From Synanceia verrucosa (taxonomy: Eukaryota; Chordata; Actinopteri; Perciformes; Synanceiidae): a stretch of 64,000 nucleotides of DNA. The position numbers were made by a program, and so were the translations under genes. Below the pieces are notes generated by a model. It searched no databases. It was not told the origin of the DNA and saw only the letters and a list, made by a program, of their open reading frames with translations. The stretch's first letter is position 1; each line of letters opens with the position of its first letter. Shown here piece after piece: positions 25,560 through 41,530 of the stretch. The stretch covers positions 8,720,353-8,784,352 of the forward strand of contig CM056566.1 in assembly GCA_029721515.1 (NCBI GenBank). Reading direction: 5' to 3'.

Positions 25560-25830
25560 AGGCGGGGCTCTGTTTCGTCACCACTGTCGTCATGAGCCTG
25601 CTGAGCTGCTCCAGTTTAGGTGTCTCTGCAGCTGCCTGAACACAAACCTTTATATGCACTCCATGGCCTCGACAAGTCTTCTATGTACAAGTTACGCAGT
25701 CGGAGGTAAATTCCAGCGTTTATTCCTCACGTGTGAGGTGTCAGCGGCAAAGTCTGCACGCGCTTTAATGTAGCTTTAGGATTCACTCAGCTGTGCTTTC
25801 TGCTCGGTGTTAGCAAGTGTGATTGCAGTA
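25560..25830 (+). promoter_or_regulatory. Probable pdxk promoter and 5' UTR
   Basis: The 270 bases upstream of the pdxk ATG are GC-richer than the flanking LINE and contain several CpG dinucleotides. No TATA box was identified. Assignment is by position. Confidence 0.4.
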
Positions 25831-31583
<5,753 letters not shown>

Positions 31584-32700
31584 AGCCCGCTGGGACAAAT
31601 CAGCTTCAAATGGGGCCGGTCTGTCAGACACGTAGGATATTCACATTGCAGACTGTCTCATGTCTCTGCCTTACAGAATCTCTGAGGGAGTACTAAACTG
31701 TTTTCATGAGCAGGGTCCACATGATTGTGGAATACATGCTGGAATCACTGCCATATGTGTCTGTACTATGGCTGTGTAGACGTCATCTGCCATTCAAAAG
31801 AAAAAAGGACATTAACGAGCTATGTTTAATTTTAAAGATAGTGTAAGTGTACTTGAATCCTTTTAACATGGTGAAAATAATTTCTTGCTATAAAATAACT
31901 CATGAATAGATGCTTGCATGACCATGCCTCTACTTGTTTTGGCTGTGATCATGAGTAAGGAGTAGAGTAGCATTATGAACACAACTTTATATCATTTATC
32001 ATAATCATGAAAGCACAATGGTTAAGCAGAGCATCTGGTGACACATGTCGTAATTTTTTTTATGATGACAGATTCACAGAGCAATTAATTAGCAATGTGA
32101 ATTTTCCACCATGATTATGAAAAAAAGGTTATGAATACTCACACTGAGCACTAGGGTGTGTTATCATGAACTTCAGGTATAACTTATACCTTAAACATGC
32201 AGATCAGATGCATTATAAGTGCTGAAATGTCTTCTGACTTCCACAAAATGTTAAAGATCTTATGCAATCAACATCTAGTTAATACAGTTTCATTATCCCA
32301 ATTTGGTTCACCACGATTTTAGCTTAATGATAATCTTGACAATAGTTGATGTCTAAAAATTATTTTAATCAATTTTCTGAAAATGTTTTTCACCTCCTTT
32401 TTTAATCATGCATTGATGTCTTGAACTTGCAGATGTGTAACATGTTAGATCCATGTCTTAAGCATCTCAAATTGAGGTATTTGCACAGATAATCTTTAAT
32501 ATATTTACTAATAATAATTTTTTTGCTGTTTTGCTGTCATATCTCAACAAAAGAGAGCAGAAAAACATTGGTTCTGAATGTTTTTTGTTTTTTTTGTGCC
32601 AATGATCCTCACATGTTAGAAAGTCAAGTGCCAAACCTTGAGCTGCTGCTCTGACAGAGAGCAATGTAAGAAGTGAAATAATAAATGACTAATATTTTAC
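31584..32700 (+). other. Probable pdxk 3' UTR with polyadenylation signal
   Basis: AT-rich sequence after the pdxk stop codon without coding potential. AATAAA at 32680-32685 is the best candidate signal; the 3' end is inferred. Confidence 0.5.
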
Positions 32701-34149
32701 TGAAACTTCATTGATTTATTTACTGTTTTTCTAGATGAGTCACCCCAGCATGTGATATTTAGGTCTGTTACCTCTAGATAAAAGCACACCAAAGCCACTT
32801 TTTTTTCCTTTTGTAAATATGACAGACCTATAATCCCCATATCAAGTTCAGGTTGAACAGGAGTAATGATTGTAAGGGGTATACAGTATTGGAAAACAAA
32901 CTGGTCTGGAATCATAAAAATAAACTAAAAATGCTATGTTAGATGATATACAAAGTAACACATTATTCATTTACATTGGTAAAACTTAAAGGTCTTATTG
33001 AACACATTTTAGGTGGACTAATAAATTAAAAACAAGTAATAAAACAGCCACAGCACTTTTTTAGAATAAACATTGCTTTTCCTACTTTGATTTGGAATTA
33101 ATCATTGTAGTCATTTTTTTGAAAAGGTAAGGATTTTTTTCAGTTCATTTATGGTAATAGCAAGAAATAAAGAAGGAGGGAAGGAAGACATGCCAGCTGC
33201 AACATGCTTACTATATTGTGGGTGATTAGTGCCAGGTGACCGCTGTGTTTTGCCAACACTAATCCACAGTTTGAAGAGCCAGCATTAACCCAAATAACCA
33301 GACAGGCCAGCATGTCTGCACAACTGCAACCTAAATACAATAAGCCAATCAGTTAGAAGGATACTTTATTTATGGGCACTATATCTCCATGGTAACCTGA
33401 ATGACAGAAGGAACGAGTATTTGAATCCTTACAGTCCAACAAGATAAAAAAATGTTATCAATAGACTCAGCAGATTTGTCACACCTAAGGCTTCAAGGAT
33501 TATGTGCGGCCCACACGTTTCTGATCCTCGGTTGTCTCACTTCCAATTTATACTGCAGCTTTGCAAAATCACCAGCAGAGGGCTAAATAGGTCTAAAGTT
33601 GATCAAACATGCTTGCACACCTCTTCAGGTAATGAGAGGACAGTGTTGTATGCCACTGGCCTTGTGAGAGTTGAGATTTGACAGAAAAATGGCTGGTAAC
33701 TCGTGAATGTCTTAACAGTGCAACATTACAAATGCAAGGTCAAGGAAAATGGATTCCAGATATTTAACATGTTAGACAATAACTGCAACTAAAGATTAAA
33801 TTACTGAGAACAATTTAGATGAATTTCATTCCAAGTGCTGTAGCTCAACAGAACAATATTACAGACAATAATCCTCAATATTTCAAGCAATAGTCTGTTC
33901 TAAGAACTGCTTTATTCTAATGGTCGCGGGGAATCAGTAATACACGGCAAATACAACAGGAAATATACTTGCATACTATTGCACTATGTTTGTGTCCGTA
34001 GTTAAAGGAGTTGTATCCACAAGTGTGTTTAAAAAATAGTGTATTTTAATTATTCCCAAGAGTGATTGAGGGGTCGGACCGGATGTGGAGGAACACGCCA
34101 CCTTCAGATGGGCTATAAGGAAATGTGGGGCTTTAACAGACAAACAATA
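32701..34149. other. Intergenic DNA between pdxk and agpat3, nothing recognised
   Basis: AT-rich, without recognisable exons, RNA genes or element termini. Short open frames show no family resemblance. Confidence 0.5.
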
Positions 34150-34300
34150 GCGCTCTTGCAAATCGCATTACTTCTATAAATTTTTATTGCGTTTTATGGA
34201 AACGGACCAAGTAAGAGTGGCTTATTTCATGCCCCTGGAAAAAAGAAATCAGCGAAAAAGTACAACAAAATCCACCGGCTCACAAGTGAATAATTTCCAG
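34150..34300 (+). other. Candidate first exon (possibly agpat3 5' exon) with open frame and strong donor
   Basis: An ATG at 34196 opens a 35-codon frame (METDQVRVAYFMPLEKRN...) that runs without a stop into the donor CAG|GTAAGA at 34300/34301. Downstream sequence is dense in gctaacgttagc-type motifs often seen near teleost transcription starts. It lies in the right place and orientation for a 5' exon of agpat3. I do not recognise the peptide. If spliced to the exon-like region near 40.46 kb, the frame would stop there, so it would be a short upstream ORF rather than an AGPAT3 N-terminus. Confidence 0.4.
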
Positions 34301-35287
34301 GTAAGACCAGAGTACCGTTAACTCAATGCTAACGTTAGCTGGCTAACTAGCATATCGTAATGTTAAACGACACTTGTCCGTTGACTGTTTACAGATAGTG
34401 TACGCGAAGAATTTGGCATTCATCAGCAATTGATCTATCTTAAACCATTCGACTCCATATTCCTCCCAAATGTAGTTATTACTCTAGCTACACAGTTTTT
34501 GCTAACTTAGCATGCTAGCACGTACCGTTAGCACCCTGTCCTTGTGCTGAGTTGCACACGGACGTCAGGTGCAGGTTTCCGTCAGTTCAGCTAGCGTTAA
34601 CTTATTTGTTGTGTCTGCTAGCAATAGCAGGACATATTGTATAATTTAATTTTTGTCATGTGGAGATGTGTAATGATCTGTCTTTGTAACTTTGAGCTCA
34701 CCGTAGTGATGACGTGTGTGAAAAGATAAGCCGACAGAAGGGACAAGCTGGCTACTTCGTTATTTAGCATATTTAAGCTAGCCATGCAGCACCGGTGCAT
34801 GTTGTCCGTTAGTACTTCGTCTGTATTTGGGAGCCGTAGAGCTTCTGCACTAAATCGGGTTACCCCGACGTTATATACAAACAAGTTATATGATAATGTA
34901 CTATTGAGCGTAATTGAAAAACCGCTGTTTGTCATGTGAAGCAGGTGCTGGCTCAGGGCTGACCTGCGTCTCTCGGTCGTACCACACATCAGACGTAAGG
35001 TTACTGGAGTTCAGTCAAGTCTGCGGCTCTCTCCCTCAGTGACAACTTAAGACTTGAACCTTCATTTTGTGTGACACACAAGTAACGTTGGTAGTTCTTG
35101 CTAGCTGTGGATTAAAGTATAGTACTATAATTGCTAATGATTATAATAATACTCTGCCTGTATATGCTTTCTTTGTGCAGGTGACAGCTATGATCTTCTC
35201 ACAACACTGTTCACTTAAGTTAAGGGAGACTCCAGACAGTTATCGGTAGTCTTAGTGTAGCGTTTGGGTTAATATATTATATATATA

Positions 35288-36892
35288 CAGTCATGGAAAA
35301 AATTATTAGACCACCCTTGTTTTCTTCAATTTCTTGTTCATTCTAATATCTGGTACCACTAAACGTATAATACAATGAACACAACAAAAAATGCAGCTGG
35401 TCACATAATACTTTATGTCCTATTTGACATTCTTAAGCTTAATTGATTCCCAGGGTATATAAGAGGCCATTTCATGTCACAAGCAGCACTGCACATGCAA
35501 AGGCCTAGAGTGGTTTCCTGCTTACATTCAAGCCGTAGCACAACTCAGAAGTTGTCAGCTCTCACATAATGCCTAAAACAAAAGAATTATGTGAAGCAAC
35601 AAAGGCAGCCATCTTGGCACTGCTGGAAATTGGCATGAGTGAGAGACAGGTAGCGAAAAAACTGAAGATCTCCAAGACAGCCGTTCATTCCAACAAAAAA
35701 AAACAAGCTGAACATGGCACTACCAAATTGCTACCTGGCCGTGGCAGGAAACGTCTTTCTACCCCACGAGATGACCGTGCACTCATCCGCTCCTGTGTCA
35801 GGAATCGTCGTCAGACCTCCAGGGACCTTAAAAATGAGTGGGCACTGTCGAGAAATGTGACTTGTTCGGCAAGGACAGTTCGAAACCGACTTGTTGAAGC
35901 TGGTTTGAAGTCACACAGAGCACGCAAGAAGCCCTTCATCAATGAAAGGCAGAGGAAGGCCCGGTTACTCTTTGCTCGAGACCACAAGGATTGGACTGTT
36001 GATGATTGGGCTAAGGTTCTCTTCAGTGATGAATCCAATTTTGAATTGATGCCCACTCCAGCCAACTTACTGGTTAAGAGGAAGCCTGGAGAAGCTTACA
36101 ACCCAGACTGTCTTGCCCCTACAGTAAAACATGGGGGTGGATCAGTCATGATCTGGGGTTGTTTCAGTCTGAGTGGAACAGGGCAAATGCAATTGTGTGA
36201 AGGCCGAATGAACCAGGTCAAGTACAGGACTACCCTTGAAAACAGTCTTCTTCCATCAGCTGGAAAACTCTTTCCTGCCTCGAATGACTGGATTTTCCAA
36301 CAAGACAATGCCCCTTGCCACACGGCAAGGTCAGTTAAAGCCTGGATGGAGAACCACAACATTCGCACCATGCCTTGGCCTGCTCAATCACCAGATCTTA
36401 ATCCAATTGAAAACCTGTGGAAACTCATCAAACTCAAAATGGAGAACCACAAGCCCAAAAACAAAGAAAATTTGTTTGAATTTGTCCAACAGGAATGGGC
36501 TGCTGTGACAGCAGAACAATGTCAGAAGCTGGTGGAGAGCATGCCAAGACGCATGGCTGCAGTCATCAAAAACAATGGTTATGCAATCAAGTATTAACTC
36601 TTGTGTGTATCATGTGTTTAAAGCAAACAGAAAAGAAAACATGGTATGCTTAAAAGTAGTGTTTTTGGCAGTACAATGCCATAGCTATTGATGTAAGAAT
36701 TTAAGTAATTTTGGTTATTATCAAGAAAACCATGGAAAATGAATAATCCTTAGTTCTTAAATTAAACTCTCATGAGCTATTTTTGTTGTTATCATTATAA
36801 TTGTCCAAACAAATGTACCTTTAGTTGAGCCAGGCATTAAAATTAACAAGAAATTGAAGAAAAGGGTGGTCTAATAATTTTTTCCATGACTG
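35288..36892 (+). mobile_element. Tc1/mariner-type transposon, structurally complete
   Basis: Element of 1605 bp bounded by TA (35286-35287 and 36893-36894). The ends carry CAGTCATGGAAAAAATTATT and continue as near-identical terminal inverted repeats. Over the first 50 or so bases the two differ by one 3-base indel; homology decays further in, to about 80 bases. It encodes one uninterrupted transposase. The flanking DNA on both sides is (TA)n, so it landed in a TA microsatellite. It lies between the two candidate 5' exons of agpat3, so it is probably intronic. Confidence 0.95.
35569..36597 (+). CDS. Tc1-like transposase, DD34E, intact
   Basis: Single-exon protein of 342 residues, the usual full length for Tc1-like transposases. 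The N-terminus has paired-type helix-turn-helix domains (MSERQVAKKLKISKTAVH, and a second around residues 85-112). They are separated by the basic GRGRKR AT-hook-like segment at 57-62. The catalytic triad is complete: Asp154 (LFSDESNF), Asp246 (IFQQDNAPCHTA) and Glu281 (SPDLNPIENLW), with 34 residues between the last two. The glycine-rich KHGGGSVMIWGCFS motif is present. There are no frameshifts or internal stops. Its role is cut-and-paste transposition into TA sites. Activity is inferred from intactness only. Confidence 0.96.
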   Translation: MPKTKELCEATKAAILALLEIGMSERQVAKKLKISKTAVHSNKKKQAEHGTTKLLPGRGRKRLSTPRDDRALIRSCVRNRRQTSRDLKNEWALSRNVTCSARTVRNRLVEAGLKSHRARKKPFINERQRKARLLFARDHKDWTVDDWAKVLFSDESNFELMPTPANLLVKRKPGEAYNPDCLAPTVKHGGGSVMIWGCFSLSGTGQMQLCEGRMNQVKYRTTLENSLLPSAGKLFPASNDWIFQQDNAPCHTARSVKAWMENHNIRTMPWPAQSPDLNPIENLWKLIKLKMENHKPKNKENLFEFVQQEWAAVTAEQCQKLVESMPRRMAAVIKNNGYAIKY

Positions 36893-36908
36893 TATATATA
36901 TATATATA

Positions 36909-36958
<50 letters not shown>
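36893..36958. repeat. (TA)n microsatellite at the Tc1 insertion site
   Basis: TA dinucleotide run with one TCTG interruption. A shorter TA tract lies at 35270-35287 on the other side of the transposon; the two are halves of one original tract. Confidence 0.95.
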
Positions 36959-36963
<5 letters not shown>

Positions 36964-39900
36964 GGAAGGTGTTTTTTGAGTGACTGCTTTCACAATGATA
37001 CTGTAGAGCTTAGAGTTAGGTGTTTTGAGATTAGATGAGAGACGTGTAGACTGGTGTAAAGCCTGCCTATGCTAGTGATTAATGATTATTGTTATAAATT
37101 ACTAGATTACTGGTTAATATGTGAGATGTATGTATTGTTTTGGTGGTAATCTGATGAATGACTATGACAAATAGCCAGTTCTCTCAATTGCATTTTTAAA
37201 GCAATGTCTAACTAATTACAGTGTCTTAATATAATAAAGAATGAGTGCAACCATAAATTATATGCTCTGTAATAAGATATGCATGGGTTGTAGTGTTGGC
37301 TGCATTGAAGCACCTACTTCAGATCTCAAGTCAAGTTCTTTATTGTCATTTCTGCATAGAAATTGTTGGAATGAAAATGTTGGTAATGGCAGCAGTTTGA
37401 CAACAACAGAACAAATAAGAAACTAAACATTAAGAGAGATACCAAGCAGACCTACTGAAGAAGGCAGCTAGACAGAGCTACAGAGACAACTAAACTACAC
37501 CCAAGGTTGTATAATCTGAATCATACATGTCATAAAAATCCACATATTTAACAAACTGGTTCAAAGTTTACTGACATGTTTGCTCTTTGGCAACCCATCA
37601 ACCTTTATCATGAGCTAATCAAGTGTTGCCCCTTAGAACTTTGAGACATACCTAATAAAACTTCTATCTGAGCAGTGCCATCTTGGAAGATAATCTCACA
37701 CCAGTAATGTGTAGTTTTACATACCTGGTAATAATATTTGTGAATGGCAGGTTAACTGCAGAGGAACTAGCAGTATTTGTACTCAAGCAGCCAGTTTCAC
37801 ACATGAACTCCCCCTCCTCATTTTGCCATTATTCCTATTATTTTGCTGACTACAGCAAGGAGAACCTTTTATACGTCCTTGAGTGTTATCGGTCATTGCT
37901 TCTTGCTATGGCCACATCTAGAGCCCAGAGGTGTTTGAAATGATTGTAACCATGTTTTAATGATGGGTGGGCATCCTACACTAGCCAGCTCCTAATTAGG
38001 GCTGGGTACTGAACTTCAACACTTGTGTAACATCGACTGAATAGCTCAGATCGGGTATCAAAAAAGGAATAATTTTTAGTGCCAAATACCAATACCCAAG
38101 TGTCTGTGAGCCATGTTCTCAGAAGTCAGTAGAGACGGGGGACATGTCCCTTCAGATTCATAGAGACAGCATAAGGAGACAAACATTGCCGGTAAAATAG
38201 AGGATTGCTGTCATTGCAACAGCATTGGGACCTCGGCGTGTGTGTTAAGTTTCATGGTGCATTCAAGTTATAAATAAAAGTAAAAATTTCCAAGCTCCAA
38301 ATCAGCGTGAATCTCACCAACCCTCAGGGTCCTAAAGAGGAGCCTGGAGCAGGCTGTTGATCATCATTAGTCTATTGTCTAGTATGTCTACCATGATAAA
38401 GCCCAAATTATACAAAAATAACCTTTTGAGTAGACATATAATAATAATAATGATAATAATAATAATAAACGTAATACTGCCGATGACCATGATTAGTAAA
38501 GCCCAAATTACACAAAAATAACTCATTGAGGCATCAAAAACAATATTGTGTAATAATTGTGTACTTGAATTTTTAAAAGTGTATTAATTTAATTTCCGAG
38601 ACTTGTTTTACTTCCACCATTCAAAACACATGTAGCTAAAAGTGTTAGTTTTACTTTATTTGGTAACCATCTCAGGAAATGTTTGTGTCCCCACAAAACC
38701 ACTGAAATGCTGTAATATATACAACCTGCCAGTGGGTGGAGCTGTAACACAGCCACACAAATACAACAAAACAGAGAAGAAGAAATGCATATGGCCCATT
38801 CATACTCAGGCTGACTGTTCGGGGAGCAGAGTCCACGCATAATGTCCGTTCCGCTCAGAGATTTCATAGTCGAGCATATTGCCGTGCTGTATTTTCCTGT
38901 GAAATTGCCATGAATTGGATGATTGGTGTCACGTTTAATGCGGGTTTATGTGAAAAATACATGTGGAGCAGTGTTTTTTGTGACACCAGTGTGGAGCGGA
39001 GTCCACACAGTCATAAAATCTGAGCTTTGCACACCTAGTTCGTGGAGTCGAAGTATGAGTTGGCCTTAAGTGTAACAACAAAGAAGAAACACGAGTAGAA
39101 GCACATACGTAGGAGGCGCGATTCAAGAAAGATCTGTGTAGGCTGTACACATGGAAACAACATGATGGTGTATTTATCCACTCTGGGAGTTTGTTCTCAA
39201 AAATTAGCATTTACGGGCTCCTGAAACACCAGTTCCATGTGGACGAAAGAAAACTTTGGCTTTTAATTACTCCTAAACCCATCTCTATGTGGACGTGGCC
39301 ATAACATACTCAACTGTCTTAAAGCAAAACTACAAATATATGTTGTAAAGCTGATGCCATTCACATTAATGTCCAAAAACAAGGTAAATACATTAATAAA
39401 TGTGGCTACTTATGGCTTTAGTCAGAGGTAATTTGTATGGCCACAAACTAAATAACAGACTAACTGTATTTGCTATTCAGTATTTGCAGGGATACTGTAT
39501 GTAGGATTGAGAACACTTCATGCTTTGAAACATGGATGACCTTGCTTGTCAAAGCTATTGCAATGTATTTTTATCTCCTGTGTATGTTTGGCTTGAACGC
39601 CCTATGGCTAGGCCTCAGGCCCGTACTCTAACATTTTGACCTGTTTGCTTCAGTAAATGCTGGAGTTCATTTCTGTTTCTCTCCGCCAGCTTAACTGAAC
39701 CGCACTGAGATTAGCTCTTTGTGTGGGAACCCAAAAGGCTTTTATCGGCTTGTCCACCAACAGTGATATCTGCTGTATCTGCCATCTCTGCATGGCTGAA
39801 CAATACAGGTCTTGATGTATTTGTGTTTAGTTACCACCAAAGATTGATCCTTAATTACTCTCAACCAAAGAGCAAGGTCATCACCGCTCAGCAGCACCCT

Positions 39901-40459
39901 TCAAGGTTGTTTAAGGAAACTCTTCTGCCTGGCCAATGGCAAGGTGAGGCAAGAAATTCTACATTCTGATTGGTTCCTTCAGCGTAACAGATGCCCTTCT
40001 GCCAATTCCACCCTGGTTGGGCAGAGCACAACCTTCGTCTTTGTTAATGTTAATGAAATGTGACAGATCCAGGGTGCCTATTGCCTGCTAATCAGCCCTA
40101 ATCTGATCCACTGGATTAGAGGATGAGAAAGCATGTAAGACACTACTTACAGTACATCCAGAAGTGAGCCATCTTTCAGTCCTCCTAGCATTCATTAGTG
40201 CACTCTTTTGCTCCTAATGAAGACTCTTTTTGGTAGTTTTCCTTGTGATAAAGTCTCTTCTCCTCAGTAAAATCTTACAAGAGCTGAGTAATCAGCTACT
40301 CCAGCAGGATCTGCATTCTCGCTGTCATCATCATAATCTTCTGCGTTCCTTCTGTGGGATTATCATGGCGATGAAGCAGGGCAGCCTGTGACGATCCACT
40401 GCTCCCCGCAGGACTTTTTTTATGTTTGTTATTCTGGCTTTGATTTGGTGAGATACCAG
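36959..40459. other. Probable agpat3 intron 5' region with repeat fragments
   Basis: No coding exon recognised. It contains a fragment of the fish 'agggctgggtac' repeat near 37996-38110. A duplicated segment (agcccaaattataca... and agcccaaattacaca...) flanks an (ATA)n run at 38400-38520. A possible MITE lies at about 38785-39070, whose ends (atggcccattcatactc and gaagtatgagttggcctt) are imperfect inverted repeats. Boundaries of these fragments are approximate. Confidence 0.45.
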
Positions 40460-40550
40460 GAGTCAAAATGCTGAACCAGAGTGCTGTGATGATCTTCACT
40501 GGGATCTGTGGGGCATTGGTGCTCATGGCAATGGCCTACTATGTCTACTG
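40460..40550 (+). other. Exon-like ORF encoding a hydrophobic segment, candidate agpat3 5' exon/uORF
   Basis: An acceptor-like CCAG precedes 40460 and a consensus donor (TG|GTAAGT) follows 40550. ATG 40468 has A at -3 and encodes 27 complete codons plus two bases: MLNQSAVMIFTGICGALVLM and then AMAYYVY, a convincing single membrane helix. It is not part of the recognised AGPAT3 sequence. If it is joined to the agpat3 exon at 45562, its frame is offset from the AGPAT3 frame and stays open across the start codon into the next exon. I do not recognise the peptide. Confidence 0.4.
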
Positions 40551-40679
40551 GTAAGTTAAATGAGGGGGTTTGATTGGGCCATGATGGGCCTCACCAGATT
40601 TGCTAGCACAGAGAGAGATGGCAGTTAGCATAGCACTTCAGGGCTCGATCATGGTTCACAGCTCAAAGAGGATATAGAC

Positions 40680-41530
40680 CTTTAGAAGTCAAATGACTTG
40701 AACTTGTTGAAGACATTTCACCCCTTATCCAAAAGGCTTCCTCAGTTCTAACAGACTGGTAGAGAGCTGTTACATTCATGTGGGAGTCACTCAGTACATT
40801 TACATGCACTTAGAGAAAATTGTCTTATTGCCTTAGTCTGGCTAATATTGAAGTTTTAAAAGCAAACCATGGTTAGCTGGGCTATTGACTGGCATGGTCA
40901 CTCCCCCTTCTGGAAGTGACGAGACCACAGAAGCAAGAATAACAACAGTCATGGCATGACAACAGCACAGTGATGTGACGCCACGCGGAAGAATGCCAAC
41001 ATGAAAAGGGCATGTTGCGCCACCTAGTGTCTTGGGGTCAAACGTACCTCACTCAATAATTCGATTCTGTTGCCACGCATGTATACTCGCATTTCTCGGA
41101 AACTCCAGTTAAATCCTTAGCTCAGTTATTGCCAATAGCTTGGATTAGATGTGCATGTAAATGTACTGACTGTCTCGCCCACCCTTATGAGAGCCGTTTA
41201 GGTGATGTGCACTCAGGTGTGAATGGATGCTGTGGTTTCTGGGAATGGAGGTCAATATTTAGTTGGCTAATAGATGGTGGCGTACTCAGTCTCCTCTGTT
41301 CAGAGTAGAGATGGTTTCTCCAGTTTGACAATTATGGCTTCTTCAACTCCTCAAACCATCTGTCTTCCCAGGCTAAACAGCACCAACAGGAGCATGCGAT
41401 CATAAGTAACTAGAAGTGTCTCGAATGAGAGGTGAAATGGCTTCAACAAACCTTAAGCAAGTTCAGTTTACCGTTCTTTTTTCTTTTTGATTTACCTTGA
41501 CTTGGATGACTGAGAACCTACACAGACACG
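40680..41530. repeat. Inverted pair of a fish retroelement-like repeat
   Basis: The segment 40680-40760 contains the reverse complement of gaagccttttggataaggggtgaaatgtcttcaac. At 41400-41450 the related sequence tcgaatgagaggtgaaatggcttcaac runs in the opposite orientation. This signature is a familiar high-copy fish repeat that I would associate with Penelope-like elements, but I cannot confirm the family. A MITE (40792-41168) sits inside. Confidence 0.45.
40792..41168. mobile_element. MITE with perfect 18-bp terminal inverted repeats
   Basis: CAGTACATTTACATGCAC at 40792-40809 is exactly reverse-complemented at 41151-41168. The 377-bp element has no transposase frame. Perfect termini suggest it is younger than most repeats in the window. 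It interrupts the surrounding inverted retroelement-like repeat. Confidence 0.85.

Noticed and set aside
35811..36371. Minus-strand frames within the Tc1 element
   Set aside because: Antisense shadow of the transposase.
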